The translations under genes were made by a program, and so were the position numbers. A stretch of 14,019 bases of DNA from Bacillota bacterium (GTDB lineage Bacteria; Bacillota; Clostridia; Christensenellales; Borkfalkiaceae): assembly GCA_003343805.1 (NCBI GenBank), contig QAKM01000007.1, positions 1-14,019 of the forward strand, given 5' to 3'. Below, in pieces: positions 1 to 6,400 of this stretch. Every line of letters begins with the position of its first letter. The stretch's first letter is position 1. Under the pieces are notes generated by a model. That model did no database searches and was not told the DNA's origin. It worked only from the letters and a program-made list of their open reading frames with translations.

Positions 1-69
1 CACCTCGTCGCGGCAAGGCGGTTTGGTCTGCGGCGCGCTTCGTTTGCCGCATGACCTTATATGCCTGCC

Positions 70-397
70 GCTCCTCTTCCCGCAAAACTCGCTACGCGAT
101 TTTTGTGGGAGCCCTGAAAAACAAGAAAGCACTTGCTCACCCCTCGCCGCGAAGATCTTGCGCAGCAAAAGATTTACAGCGAAACGCCTCACGGAATTTA
201 TTTTGCGCAGCAAAATAAATTCGTGAACTAAAATCAAATCCCGCGAGGAGGGTTCCCCTCCGCTGCGGGACTCAATTTGCCTCATACTTGAGGCTTACTG
301 TCATTAGAATGACAAAAACAAGCGTGGGCGTCACCGCCCGTTAAAATCGCGGCACTTCACCCCTCACGACTTTTTTGTGCTTGCACGAAAAAGTGTG
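70..397 (+). repeat. Composite hairpin repeat, copy 1 (modules L, H0, H0, R, H0)
   Basis: This stretch has no credible gene. It is a series of hairpins. Module L (70-118) has a stem from CCC at 79-81 to GGG at 107-109 with loop TAC, followed by GCCCTGAAA. Then comes CACTTGCTCACCCCTC (the 3' arm of module K only) and an H0 hairpin at 145-182 with a GA/GA internal loop. A near-perfect H0-like hairpin follows at 190-225 (loop GCA). Module R holds three hairpins: 241-268 (CCGC/GCGG outside GGAGGG/CCCTCC), 279-294 (GCCTCA/TGAGGC) and 299-314 (TGTCATT/AATGACA). A last H0-like hairpin lies at 365-397, just beyond the stop of the acidic protein gene. Bases 122-156 are identical to 11935-11969. The modules come in the same order as in the inverted copy at 13675-14018. 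Confidence 0.75.
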
Positions 398-403
398 AAC
401 CTG

Positions 404-895
404 TCAAAAATCTTCCTCTTCCTCGTCCTCGTCGTCCTCATCGTCGTCGCCGAGGGTATAGATCTCGTCGCCGGTGACGTAATCGAAATCGTCATCGTCG
501 TTGTTATCTTCAAACTCCTCTTCTTCCTCGTCCTCGGCGCTGTCGTCGTCGAGCTCCCCGAACTCCTCCTTCATGCCGTCCATTTCGGCATCCAGATCGT
601 CGGTGTCGTCGTCGAGGTACTCGCGCCACTCGTCGTCCTCTTCGGGATCGGGCTCTGCCTCCTCCATCTCGGCCTTCTTGCGGCACTCCTCGCACATCTT
701 TTCGCCGGGCATCATCATGTTCTCGCCGCAGACGGGGCAGAGTTCGGTGGGGATCTCGTTCTCCTCTTCTTCCTCGATCTCGTCCGCATCCGTGCGGATG
801 CCCTTCATCTCCTTGAGGCAGACATCGCAGTATTCCTGCTTCTCCGCGTCGATGTAGTTGAGCTCACAGCGCGGGCATTTCATGTAACGTACCAT
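404..895 (-). CDS. Small acidic protein with two four-cysteine zinc ribbons
   Basis: This is a 163-residue protein of unknown function. Eight cysteines form two CxxC...CxxC sets: C7/C10 with C23/C26, and C53/C56 with C68/C71. That is the usual layout of paired zinc ribbons. From about residue 75 to the end it is almost entirely Asp and Glu, with a few aromatics (YVTGDEIYTLGD near 139-150), so it should be disordered and highly negative. The start at 895 is chosen because GGAGG lies 7 bases upstream and a TTTACA/TATAAT promoter sits at 941-969; Met5 is a possible alternative. The gene is monocistronic, with strong terminators between it and the lipoprotein gene. Similar small Cys-rich proteins often contact nucleic acid or RNA polymerase, but that role is inference and no family name is claimed. 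The plus-strand readings here are shadows of the acidic codon repeats. Confidence 0.8.
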   Translation of the reverse strand: MVRYMKCPRCELNYIDAEKQEYCDVCLKEMKGIRTDADEIEEEEENEIPTELCPVCGENMMMPGEKMCEECRKKAEMEEAEPDPEEDDEWREYLDDDTDDLDAEMDGMKEEFGELDDDSAEDEEEEEFEDNNDDDDFDYVTGDEIYTLGDDDEDDEDEEEEDF

Positions 896-940
896 AAATT
901 TTCCTCCCCGTAGCGCCCTTTACGGGCATCAAGCTAGTAG

Positions 941-969
941 ATTATATTTATTTTTATTTTTCTTGTAAA
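941..969 (-). promoter_or_regulatory. Sigma-A promoter of the zinc-ribbon gene
   Basis: On the minus strand a TTTACA -35 box (964-969) and a TATAAT -10 box (941-946) are separated by 17 A-rich bases. Transcription should begin near 934. The leader carries a small GCCC/GGGC hairpin (915-927) before the GGAGG site. Confidence 0.75.
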
Positions 970-990
970 CTGTTTTTTTATTCCTTTCGG

Positions 991-1020
991 AAAAAAATCT
1001 CCGCAACGGAGATTTTTTTT
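991..1020. terminator. Bidirectional intrinsic terminator
   Basis: CTCCG (999-1003) and CGGAG (1007-1011) form the core stem around the loop CAA. A run of A lies on one side and a run of T on the other, so either strand gives a U-tract. It backs up the hairpin at 1040-1070 in ending the lipoprotein transcript before the zinc-ribbon promoter. Confidence 0.8.
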
Positions 1021-1039
1021 GCATTTTTCACGCAAATGC

Positions 1040-1070
1040 AAAATTCCCGCCAAATATAGGCGGGAATTTT
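1040..1070 (-). terminator. Terminator of the lipoprotein gene
   Basis: A 12-bp stem, AAAATTCCCGCC (1040-1051) with its complement (1059-1070), encloses the loop AAATATA. It begins 10 bases past the stop codon. The minus-strand 3' side ends in a short T run. Confidence 0.75.
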
Positions 1071-1080
1071 TGAGTGTTTT

Positions 1081-3429
1081 TTATTCTTTCTCCTCTTCGT
1101 TCGGATCTGATCCGTCATCCCGGACAGGATCCCCGGCAGGCGCCTCGGCGCCTGCGGCCGAAGCCTCGTCGTCGGAGTCGGAGTCCGCGTCGGGCGCGTC
1201 TTCCTCATTCTCGGGAGCGGGCGCATCGTCCGCATAGACATCCACGGAGCGGTCGTCCGTCGTATCGACGAACATCTTGGGCTGCTTGCCCTCGGACTCT
1301 CTGCGCTTCTTTGCGCGGAGGACGAAGTAGACCGCAAGCCCGGCGCCGACCACGACGATGCCGATGCCCACACCGATGAGCGCCCACGCCCAGGCGGGAA
1401 GGCCGCTCTCCTCTTCGGTGACGGTGTAGTGCTCGAGCGTCGTGCTCCAATAGCTCTCCATCTCGTCGAAGTCGCTCTCGCTCATCGCGCCGATGCCGCG
1501 GATGAAGTGGCTCCTGGTGCGCGCCTCGCCGAAGCCCGCGCCGTCGTCCACATAGTTCTTGAAGTATTCCTGTTCCGACGTGCTGTAGAGGTAGGTATCC
1601 TTCTTGCCCTCGTCGATCGCCTCCTGAATGTTGCGGGCGAACGCCGTCGAATCATAGGCAAGGTAGCCGTTCACGAACTCGTAGTCAACGTCCGACCATT
1701 TCTCGGCTGCGGCGTAGAACACGTCGTTCTGCCCCATGAAGAAGTAGTAGCGGAGCGCGTTCGGCAGGTTCTCGCCCTCCTCTTCGGCCTCGGCGATGTA
1801 GCCCTCTTCGCCGATGACCTCGTCGTAGGTCTCCTTGAGGTCTGCAAGCTCGGTGTTGTCCATCACCGCGCCGCTCCCGTTTTCGAGCGAGACGGTCGCG
1901 ATGTAGTTATAGGAGGTCGTACCGATGGTCTCGGCATCCGCAAAGAAGAGGGTGCCGTCCACGATCTCAAAGTTATACCAGCTTCCGGCGTGCTCGATGT
2001 CGAGGATCTGCACGGGACGGAAGGGCGCGTTGTCCTCGTAACCGAGGGTGCGGTAGTCCTCCTCCGTGCCGTTGTACACGGCGCGGTAGATGTTGGAGCC
2101 GCTGTCGCCCGAGATCGTATAGTAGAGATAGGCGTACTCGTCGCTCGACGTATCGTCGATGGAGACGAGCACGGCATCCGTCGCATTGCGCGCGATGAGC
2201 GTCGTCTCGGTGCCCGTTTCCGTCACGTCCGCACGGAAGATGTTGGCGCCGTCCACATACAGGTAGTGGTGCTCGCCCGCATCGTCCAGATAGAAGATCG
2301 CGGCGGTATCCGCATGGTCGGTGGTCTGTGCCACGACGTCGAGGTACTCTGCACCATTGCCCGTGATGGAGTTCCAGCCGCTGCCCAGCTCCTCTGCGGA
2401 GAGGTAGTAGAGCCAGCCGTCCTCGCCCGTCGAACCCGTCTTGGCAAGATCGGTGCGGGTGAAGTACAGCCCGCCGTTTGCATAAGCCTGCAGCGTGTAG
2501 GTGTAGCCCGCGTAGGAGAGGGGCGTCACGCCGGCCTCGAGGTCATGCGTGAACTGCGTGGGGGAACCGGCGTAGGTCGCGCCGATGCCGTCGAGGACGA
2601 TCTCGCCGAGGTTGACGTAGGGCGCCTCGCCGTCGTGCTCCTCGAGATACTCTTCGGAGAAGGTGTACTCATAGGGCGCGGTCTCTTCGGTGACGTCCGC
2701 GCGCACGCGGTAGATCTGGTTGTACTCGCGCTCGAGCGCGCCGTCCTCCACGTCGATGTCCATCGTCACGGCCATCGTGTAGTAGATATAGGGGGTGCCG
2801 CTCGCCGCCGTATCGACGACGTACTCCGTCACATTCTTAGCGAGCAGCGTGTCGGTATCGTTTTCGGTGTTGTAGGAGTGCAGTTCGGAATCGCTCTCAT
2901 AGACGAGATAGACGGTGCCGTCCACTTCCGCATAGCGGTAGACGGTGGCGTTGTCGGCGACGTTGAAGTAGCTCTCGATGTCCGAACCGTCGAGGCGGGC
3001 GCTCTTGAAGTCGAGGTATTCGCTCTCGACGACGCCCGAGGTGTTGCGCACGTTGTTGGGGGTCGCGTAGTAGACGCGGTCGCCGAAGATGTAGATGCCC
3101 GAGGAATAGTCGGCAGCCACCATCAGCGAGGGGATGACGACTTCCGCGTTGTTGACGCCTGCCGCAAGGTCGCTCTTTGCGATGCGCATGAGCGCGCCCT
3201 TGACGGGGGTGCCGTAGGTGTTGTCCGACGTATAGCTCTCGACCCCGTTGATGAAGTAGACATAATTGCCCTTTTCGACGACAAAGCCGCCGTTGGAGAC
3301 GACCTCGCCCGAAGAAAAGTCACCGCCGAGGGGGGTAAAGTCGGCGTCGCACGCGGCAAGGGCTGCCGCGCTCGCCGCAAGAACTCCCGCGGTGAATATG
3401 GTAATGATCTTTTTGGAAATGTTACGCAT
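1081..3429 (-). CDS. Large surface lipoprotein with C-terminal transmembrane anchor
   Basis: This is a 782-residue exported protein of unknown function. The N-terminus (MRNISKKIITIFTAG) is a classic signal peptide ending in a lipobox, LAAC, with Cys27 as the lipidated residue. The long middle part contains recurring Tyr-rich strand segments such as YVYFING, VYYATPN, YIYYTM, LYYTISG and LFFADAE, each about 40-60 residues apart. These resemble the repeated blades of beta-propeller (DUF5050-like) lipoproteins; that fold is inferred from pattern only. Near residues 680-704 a hydrophobic helix (WAWALIGVGIGIVVVGAG...) is followed by RAKKRR and a 70-residue acidic tail, giving a predicted outside-to-inside topology. 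The start at 3429 is preferred over one 29 codons upstream because AAGGAA lies about 8 bases before it and the signal peptide begins there. It is monocistronic, with a promoter at 3484-3512. Confidence 0.85.
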   Translation of the reverse strand: MRNISKKIITIFTAGVLAASAAALAACDADFTPLGGDFSSGEVVSNGGFVVEKGNYVYFINGVESYTSDNTYGTPVKGALMRIAKSDLAAGVNNAEVVIPSLMVAADYSSGIYIFGDRVYYATPNNVRNTSGVVESEYLDFKSARLDGSDIESYFNVADNATVYRYAEVDGTVYLVYESDSELHSYNTENDTDTLLAKNVTEYVVDTAASGTPYIYYTMAVTMDIDVEDGALEREYNQIYRVRADVTEETAPYEYTFSEEYLEEHDGEAPYVNLGEIVLDGIGATYAGSPTQFTHDLEAGVTPLSYAGYTYTLQAYANGGLYFTRTDLAKTGSTGEDGWLYYLSAEELGSGWNSITGNGAEYLDVVAQTTDHADTAAIFYLDDAGEHHYLYVDGANIFRADVTETGTETTLIARNATDAVLVSIDDTSSDEYAYLYYTISGDSGSNIYRAVYNGTEEDYRTLGYEDNAPFRPVQILDIEHAGSWYNFEIVDGTLFFADAETIGTTSYNYIATVSLENGSGAVMDNTELADLKETYDEVIGEEGYIAEAEEEGENLPNALRYYFFMGQNDVFYAAAEKWSDVDYEFVNGYLAYDSTAFARNIQEAIDEGKKDTYLYSTSEQEYFKNYVDDGAGFGEARTRSHFIRGIGAMSESDFDEMESYWSTTLEHYTVTEEESGLPAWAWALIGVGIGIVVVGAGLAVYFVLRAKKRRESEGKQPKMFVDTTDDRSVDVYADDAPAPENEEDAPDADSDSDDEASAAGAEAPAGDPVRDDGSDPNEEEKE

Positions 3430-3483
3430 AAAAAGATTCCTTATATGGTACCGTAAAATTCTCGTTCTAACGATACGTTCCCC

Positions 3484-3512
3484 ATTATATACTAAATCAA
3501 GGGTTTTGGCAA
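3484..3512 (-). promoter_or_regulatory. Sigma-A promoter of the lipoprotein gene
   Basis: On the minus strand TTGCCA (3507-3512) and TATAAT (3484-3489) are spaced by 17 bases. The untranslated leader is about 45-50 bases and contains a short TCGTT/AACGA hairpin (3462-3473). This promoter also rules out the longer reading frame that would start at 3516. Confidence 0.8.
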
Positions 3513-3573
3513 TCAAAAAGCCGCTTTACGCGCGCTTTTCTTTGAGAAATTTTGCATTCCGAGGTGACATTGG

Positions 3574-3885
3574 ATGGAACGATTCGGCATTTTCGAGCTT
3601 TTGGACGCGCTCTCCTCGCTCCCCCGCGAAGGGGGCCGGACCGCGGAGCAAAACGGGAGAAACGGGAGCCCGGAAGCAGGCACTTCGTCCCCTTCCGCAC
3701 CCTCCGGACGGCAGGAAGAGAGCGCCCCGACCGGCCGGGAAGAGGCGCCCTATCCAGCCCCGCAGGCCGCCCCGGACGCCGCCGTTCGGTCCGTTCCCGA
3801 CGCGGCAGCCCGCCCCGCGCCCGCAGCACTCGAGAGCTTTTTAAAGCGGCACGACGCCCTCTCCCGCCGGGCAGAAAAGAAGTAG
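3574..3885 (+). CDS. Small protein of unknown function, Ala/Pro-rich linker
   Basis: This is a 103-residue protein that I do not recognise. Its strongest support is an excellent ribosome binding site, GAGGTG at 3561-3566, seven bases before the ATG. It has two ordered-looking ends: MERFGIFELLDALSSL, which could form an amphipathic helix, and ALESFLKRHDALSRRAEKK, a basic helix. They are joined by about 65 residues rich in Ala, Pro, Gly, Ser and Glu that should be disordered. It is transcribed divergently from the lipoprotein gene. A clear promoter was not found. It is followed by a hairpin repeat (3922-3942), with no gene between it and the rpsI terminator. The competing minus-strand frame at 3497-4063 runs through a terminator and lacks a good start site. 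Function is unknown. Confidence 0.6.
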   Translation: MERFGIFELLDALSSLPREGGRTAEQNGRNGSPEAGTSSPSAPSGRQEESAPTGREEAPYPAPQAAPDAAVRSVPDAAARPAPAALESFLKRHDALSRRAEKK

Positions 3886-3921
3886 GAGCGGCGCTGTCCG
3901 GCGACGCCTTTGCCCTCCCCT

Positions 3922-3942
3922 GCCTCCCTGTGCAAGGGAGGG
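3922..3942. repeat. CCTCCCT/AGGGAGG intergenic hairpin
   Basis: CCTCCCT (3923-3929) and AGGGAGG (3935-3941) flank the loop GTGCA. The same palindrome, with changed inner bases, occurs near 5254, 10757, 11631, 11690 and 13875, so this is one member of a dispersed family. Confidence 0.65.
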
Positions 3943-4025
3943 CATTATACCGTGCTCCCCATTCGTCTGCGTTTATCGGCAAAATCTCTCCTGAACGCGC
4001 GGACTCCCCGCAGGGTTTCTTACAT

Positions 4026-4057
4026 ACAAAAACGGACGGCCTTTGAAAGCCGTCCGT
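4026..4057 (-). terminator. Terminator of the rplM-rpsI operon
   Basis: ACGGACGGC (4032-4040) pairs with GCCGTCCGT (4049-4057). On the minus strand the stem is followed by TTTTTGTATG. It starts 17 bases after the rpsI stop codon. Confidence 0.85.
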
Positions 4058-4074
4058 CTGCAATCTCTTTGAAA

Positions 4075-4488
4075 TTATCTCTTGGAGAACTGAGGTGCTC
4101 TGCGCGCCTTCTTGAGACCGTACTTCTTGCGCTCCTTGACGCGGGGGTCACGGGTGAGGAAGCCTGCCTTCTTGAGGGCGGGACGCACTTCGGGCTCGCT
4201 CTGAAGAAGCGCCCTTGCGATGCCGAGGCGGATGGCGCCTGCCTGGCCCGTATAGCCGCCGCCGATGACGTTGACGAAGATATCGTACTTGCCCTCTGCC
4301 GCTACTTCAACGAGGGGCTGCTTGACGATGTACTGAAGCGTACCCATGGGGAAGTAGTCCTCGAGCGAACGGTCGTTGATGACAATGGCGCCGCTGCCGG
4401 AGGGAATGAGGCGAACGCGGGCAATGGCCTTCTTTCTGCGGCCGGTGCCCCAAAACTGCAATTTCTTTTTCAAATTTGCCTTAGCCAT
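4075..4488 (-). CDS. rpsI: 30S ribosomal protein S9
   Basis: S9 is a small-subunit protein whose C-terminal tail reaches the P-site tRNA. The 137-residue product shows the family hallmarks: [14 protein letters not shown] near residues 15-26, the [11 protein letters not shown] segment, [19 protein letters not shown] in the middle, and the basic tail [27 protein letters not shown] ending in the invariant SKR. Length is slightly above the usual 130 because of a short N-terminal extension ([12 protein letters not shown]). The start at 4488 has GAGG seven bases upstream. It lies 12 bases after the rplM stop, so the two are co-transcribed from the promoter at 5019-5047 and end at the hairpin at 4026-4057. 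Confidence 0.98.
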   Translation of the reverse strand: MAKANLKKKLQFWGTGRRKKAIARVRLIPSGSGAIVINDRSLEDYFPMGTLQYIVKQPLVEVAAEGKYDIFVNVIGGGYTGQAGAIRLGIARALLQSEPEVRPALKKAGFLTRDPRVKERKKYGLKKARRAPQFSKR

Positions 4489-4500
4489 GTCGATACCTCG

Positions 4501-4932
4501 TTAAAATAATTTCAGCTCTTCGGGCTTCTGTGCCGCGTGGTTGTGCTCCGCACCCTTATAGACGCGCAGCTTCTTGATCATCTGTCTGCCGAGGGAGTTC
4601 TTGGGGAGCATACCGCGCACAGCCTCGTACACGACGAGGTCCGAACGCTCTGCCATCATCTTCCCGTAAGCGATCTCCTTGAGGCCGCCGATGTATCCCG
4701 TGTGGTAGCGGTAGAACTTATTTTCGAGCTTTTTGCCCGTGAGCACGACCTGATCGCTGTTGATGACGATCACGAAATCGCCCGTATCGACGTTGGGAGT
4801 GAACGTGGGCTTGTTCTTGCCGCGAAGGATCGCCGCCACCTTGGACGCGAGCCTGCCAAGGGGGATCCCCGCTGCATCGACAACGTACCACTTTCTCTCA
4901 ACCGTCTGAGCATTTGCCATATAGGTTTTCAT
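4501..4932 (-). CDS. rplM: 50S ribosomal protein L13
   Basis: L13 is an early-assembly large-subunit protein. The 143-residue product has the standard length and motifs: [29 protein letters not shown] at residues 11-39, [23 protein letters not shown] in the middle, [13 protein letters not shown], and [34 protein letters not shown] near the end. The start at 4932 ([10 protein letters not shown]) is chosen over Met5 because AGGAG lies at the right distance and MKTYM is the usual start in Bacillota. It is the first gene of the rplM-rpsI operon. Its leader (4933-5012) has the look of the Bacillota L13 leader, which suggests autogenous control. Confidence 0.98.
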   Translation of the reverse strand: MKTYMANAQTVERKWYVVDAAGIPLGRLASKVAAILRGKNKPTFTPNVDTGDFVIVINSDQVVLTGKKLENKFYRYHTGYIGGLKEIAYGKMMAERSDLVVYEAVRGMLPKNSLGRQMIKKLRVYKGAEHNHAAQKPEELKLF

Positions 4933-5012
4933 ATCTGTGTACTCCTTGATTTGCCTGATTGTCCCGTTATCGTTGCTGTTTAGCAGGGGCTATGCCTCGA
5001 GAAACGATTTAC
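4933..5012 (-). promoter_or_regulatory. L13-leader-like structured 5' region
   Basis: The rplM transcript should begin near 5012 and carry an 80-base leader. On the RNA strand ATCGTT (5003-5008) can pair with AACGAT (4969-4974). This closes a junction holding two hairpins: GAGGC/GCCCC with loop ATA (4986-4998) and GCT/AGC with loop AAAC (4975-4984). A compact leader before rplM matches the known Bacillota L13 leader, where ribosomal protein binding is thought to give feedback control. Assignment rests on position and shape, not on a covariance-model hit. Confidence 0.6.
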
Positions 5013-5018
5013 TCCTTC

Positions 5019-5047
5019 ATTATAGGCAAGAAAAAAAGTTCCGTCAA
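5019..5047 (-). promoter_or_regulatory. Promoter of the rplM-rpsI operon
   Basis: On the minus strand TTGACG (5042-5047) and a perfect TATAAT (5019-5024) are spaced by 17 bases. This is close to sigma-A consensus, as expected for ribosomal protein genes. Confidence 0.9.
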
Positions 5048-5250
5048 GCTGTTTTGAGTTGCGATTTTTAATTTTTTCCCGAAAACCGCAAATTTTTTGT
5101 TTCCCTCTGAATGATCTGCAAACGAGCGCTTTTTCTGCACGAAATCCCACTTTCCCCGCCCGTTTTTGTTTTGTCACTTACCATTTCGGGCCGTTTGAAA
5201 GGCCCGCCGCGCGCCCGCCTCCCGCACTGCCGCAAGGCATTCGCCCTCTC

Positions 5251-5345
5251 CTTGCCTCCCTCGGGGAGGGAGGTGTCTGCGAAGCAGACGAAAGGAGTGA
5301 TCCTTATCTCAGGCTCCTTCTTGAGGGAGCTGTCGAGCGCAGCGG
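5251..5345. repeat. Intergenic hairpin cluster of the CCTCCCT type
   Basis: The 5048-5360 gap holds no gene. Four palindromes follow each other here: CCTCCCTC/GAGGGAGG near 5255-5272, GTCTGC-GAA-GCAGAC (5275-5289), AAGGA/TCCTT (5292-5305) and GCTCC/GGGAGC (5313-5330). Related units occur at 10625-10780 with GTCGCC-GAA-GGCGAC in place of GTCTGC-GAA-GCAGAC, so the stem changes while the GAA loop stays. The cluster lies just past the stop of the acetyltransferase gene. I know this type as a common gut-Bacillota intergenic repeat; whether it terminates transcription is not clear. Confidence 0.6.
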
Positions 5346-5360
5346 GACTCATTCTGGATT

Positions 5361-5924
5361 TCACTTCTTCGGCGGGATATTTTTCACGACCCTTGCCGGG
5401 TTGCCGACGGCAAGCGAATTGGACGGGATATCCTTGACGACGACGCTGCCGCCGCCGATGACGACGTTGCTGCCGATGGTGACGCCCGGCATCACCTTGA
5501 CGCCCCCGCCGATCCACACATCGTCCCCCACGGTGATGGGGACGCCCGTTTCGACGCCGCTGTTGCGAAGATCCGCCTCCAACGGATGATTGACGGCATA
5601 AAAGCCGCATTGGGGCGCGATGAACACGTTGTTGCCGAACGTGATGGGCGCGCAGTCCAAAAACACGCAGTCGTAGTTGACGAAGAAATTGTCGCCCGCG
5701 TGTACGTTGAAGCCGTAGTCGATGCGGATGTTCTTCTCGACGAGCGCATTTTCGCCCAGCGAGCCGAACAATTCGCGCAAAATGCGTTCACGCTTCTCCG
5801 TCTCGGTGCGCTTGGTCTCGTTATACTCGTCGCACAGTTCCACCGCGCGGATGTGCGCCCCTCTCACCTCGGGGTCGGCGTAGTCGTAAAGTTTGCCCGC
5901 CTTCATTTTTTCAAGTTCTGTCAT
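5361..5924 (-). CDS. Maltose/galactoside-type O-acetyltransferase
   Basis: This is a 187-residue acetyl-CoA-dependent sugar O-acetyltransferase of the LacA/Maa/NodL group, a trimeric left-handed beta-helix enzyme. The N-terminal Mac domain (MTELEKMKAGKLYDYADPEV) is typical. The hexapeptide repeats run from about residue 60 to 175. The catalytic histidine is H113 in VNHPLEADLR, and GVPITVGDDVWIGGG and VVIGGGSVVVKDIP are the family signatures. The end NPARVVKNI is also standard, so the gene is complete. The start at 5924 is supported by GGAGAG just upstream; the longer frame to 6074 reads into the duplicated alaS repeat and is not real. A strong hairpin at 5943-5968 lies in its 5' region. The true acceptor sugar cannot be told from sequence. 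Confidence 0.92.
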   Translation of the reverse strand: MTELEKMKAGKLYDYADPEVRGAHIRAVELCDEYNETKRTETEKRERILRELFGSLGENALVEKNIRIDYGFNVHAGDNFFVNYDCVFLDCAPITFGNNVFIAPQCGFYAVNHPLEADLRNSGVETGVPITVGDDVWIGGGVKVMPGVTIGSNVVIGGGSVVVKDIPSNSLAVGNPARVVKNIPPKK

Positions 5925-5942
5925 AGCTCTCTCCAAAAACAA

Positions 5943-5968
5943 GCGGAGCAGCGATCGCCGCGCTCCGC
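5943..5968. terminator. Terminator-like hairpin ahead of the acetyltransferase gene
   Basis: GCGGAGC (5943-5949) pairs with GCTCCGC (5962-5968), and an inner GCG/CGC helps. On the minus strand it is followed by TTGTTTTT, on the plus strand by ATATTTTT, so it could stop either strand. On the minus strand it sits 18 bases before the acetyltransferase start, so it may be an attenuator for that gene or the end of a longer alaS transcript. Confidence 0.6.
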
Positions 5969-6020
5969 ATATTTTTACAAAATGACTTGGTTTTTCGCCT
6001 CGCTCACGGAAATTGCTTCC

Positions 6021-6136
6021 GAGCCGAAGGCGAACGTTGGGTTTTCCTCCCCTCACGGAAATTGCTTTTGGCAATACAAAAGCAATTTCGTGAAGATTTT
6101 CGTGAACTTATTCCAATACCGCCTTGATCCTTCTGA
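6021..6136. repeat. 116-bp perfect direct repeat, copy A
   Basis: This is identical base for base to 6285-6400. Read on the minus strand it carries the last eight codons of alaS plus its stop (RRIKAVLE-stop) and then the hairpin GAAATTGCTTTTG/CAAAAGCAATTTC (6054-6092). This copy has no synthetase upstream of it, so it is a detached alaS tail. The two copies are separated by 148 bases (6137-6284) without a recognisable gene. Confidence 0.9.
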
Positions 6137-6284
6137 ACGCTCTTTGTTCCAAAATGCGCCGCAAGCAAAACCACGCTTTTGCGCAGCGGGACACAATTCG
6201 CGCATACCTGCGCTCAGGCGGAAAGGTACAGCGGCGCGCAGCTTTGATCGTTGCCAAATGCGCGCCGCAGGAAAACCGAACGCA

Positions 6285-6400
6285 GAGCCGAAGGCGAACG
6301 TTGGGTTTTCCTCCCCTCACGGAAATTGCTTTTGGCAATACAAAAGCAATTTCGTGAAGATTTTCGTGAACTTATTCCAATACCGCCTTGATCCTTCTGA
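6285..6400. repeat. 116-bp perfect direct repeat, copy B (contains alaS 3' end)
   Basis: This is the copy joined to the intact alaS gene. It overlaps the coding end at 6372-6400 and includes the downstream hairpin (6318-6356). Exact identity with copy A over all 116 bases implies a recent duplication or ongoing gene conversion. Confidence 0.9.

Noticed and set aside
23..226. A 67-codon plus-strand frame at the window start
   Set aside because: It lies wholly over hairpin modules that recur in other frames and strands elsewhere, with no ribosome binding site.
377..913. Plus-strand frames over the acidic zinc-ribbon gene
   Set aside because: Poly-Val/Leu and poly-Ser translations are what the GAY/GAR codon runs give in other frames; the eight ordered cysteines support only the minus strand.
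1429..3456. A 675-codon plus-strand open frame opposite the lipoprotein gene
   Set aside because: It is the antisense shadow of a GC-rich gene that has a promoter, binding site, signal peptide and terminator. The translation is low-complexity Val/Ala/Arg/Asp without domains.
6318..6356. The hairpin after alaS as its intrinsic terminator
   Set aside because: The stem is strong, but no T-run follows on the minus strand; it belongs to the H0-like repeat group. It may still slow polymerase.
6108..6400. alaS as a frameshifted or truncated pseudogene
   Set aside because: The frame ends at GVRRIKAVLE, the natural end of known short AlaRS proteins, all catalytic and zinc residues are intact, and no C-Ala remnant was seen downstream in 6021-6371.
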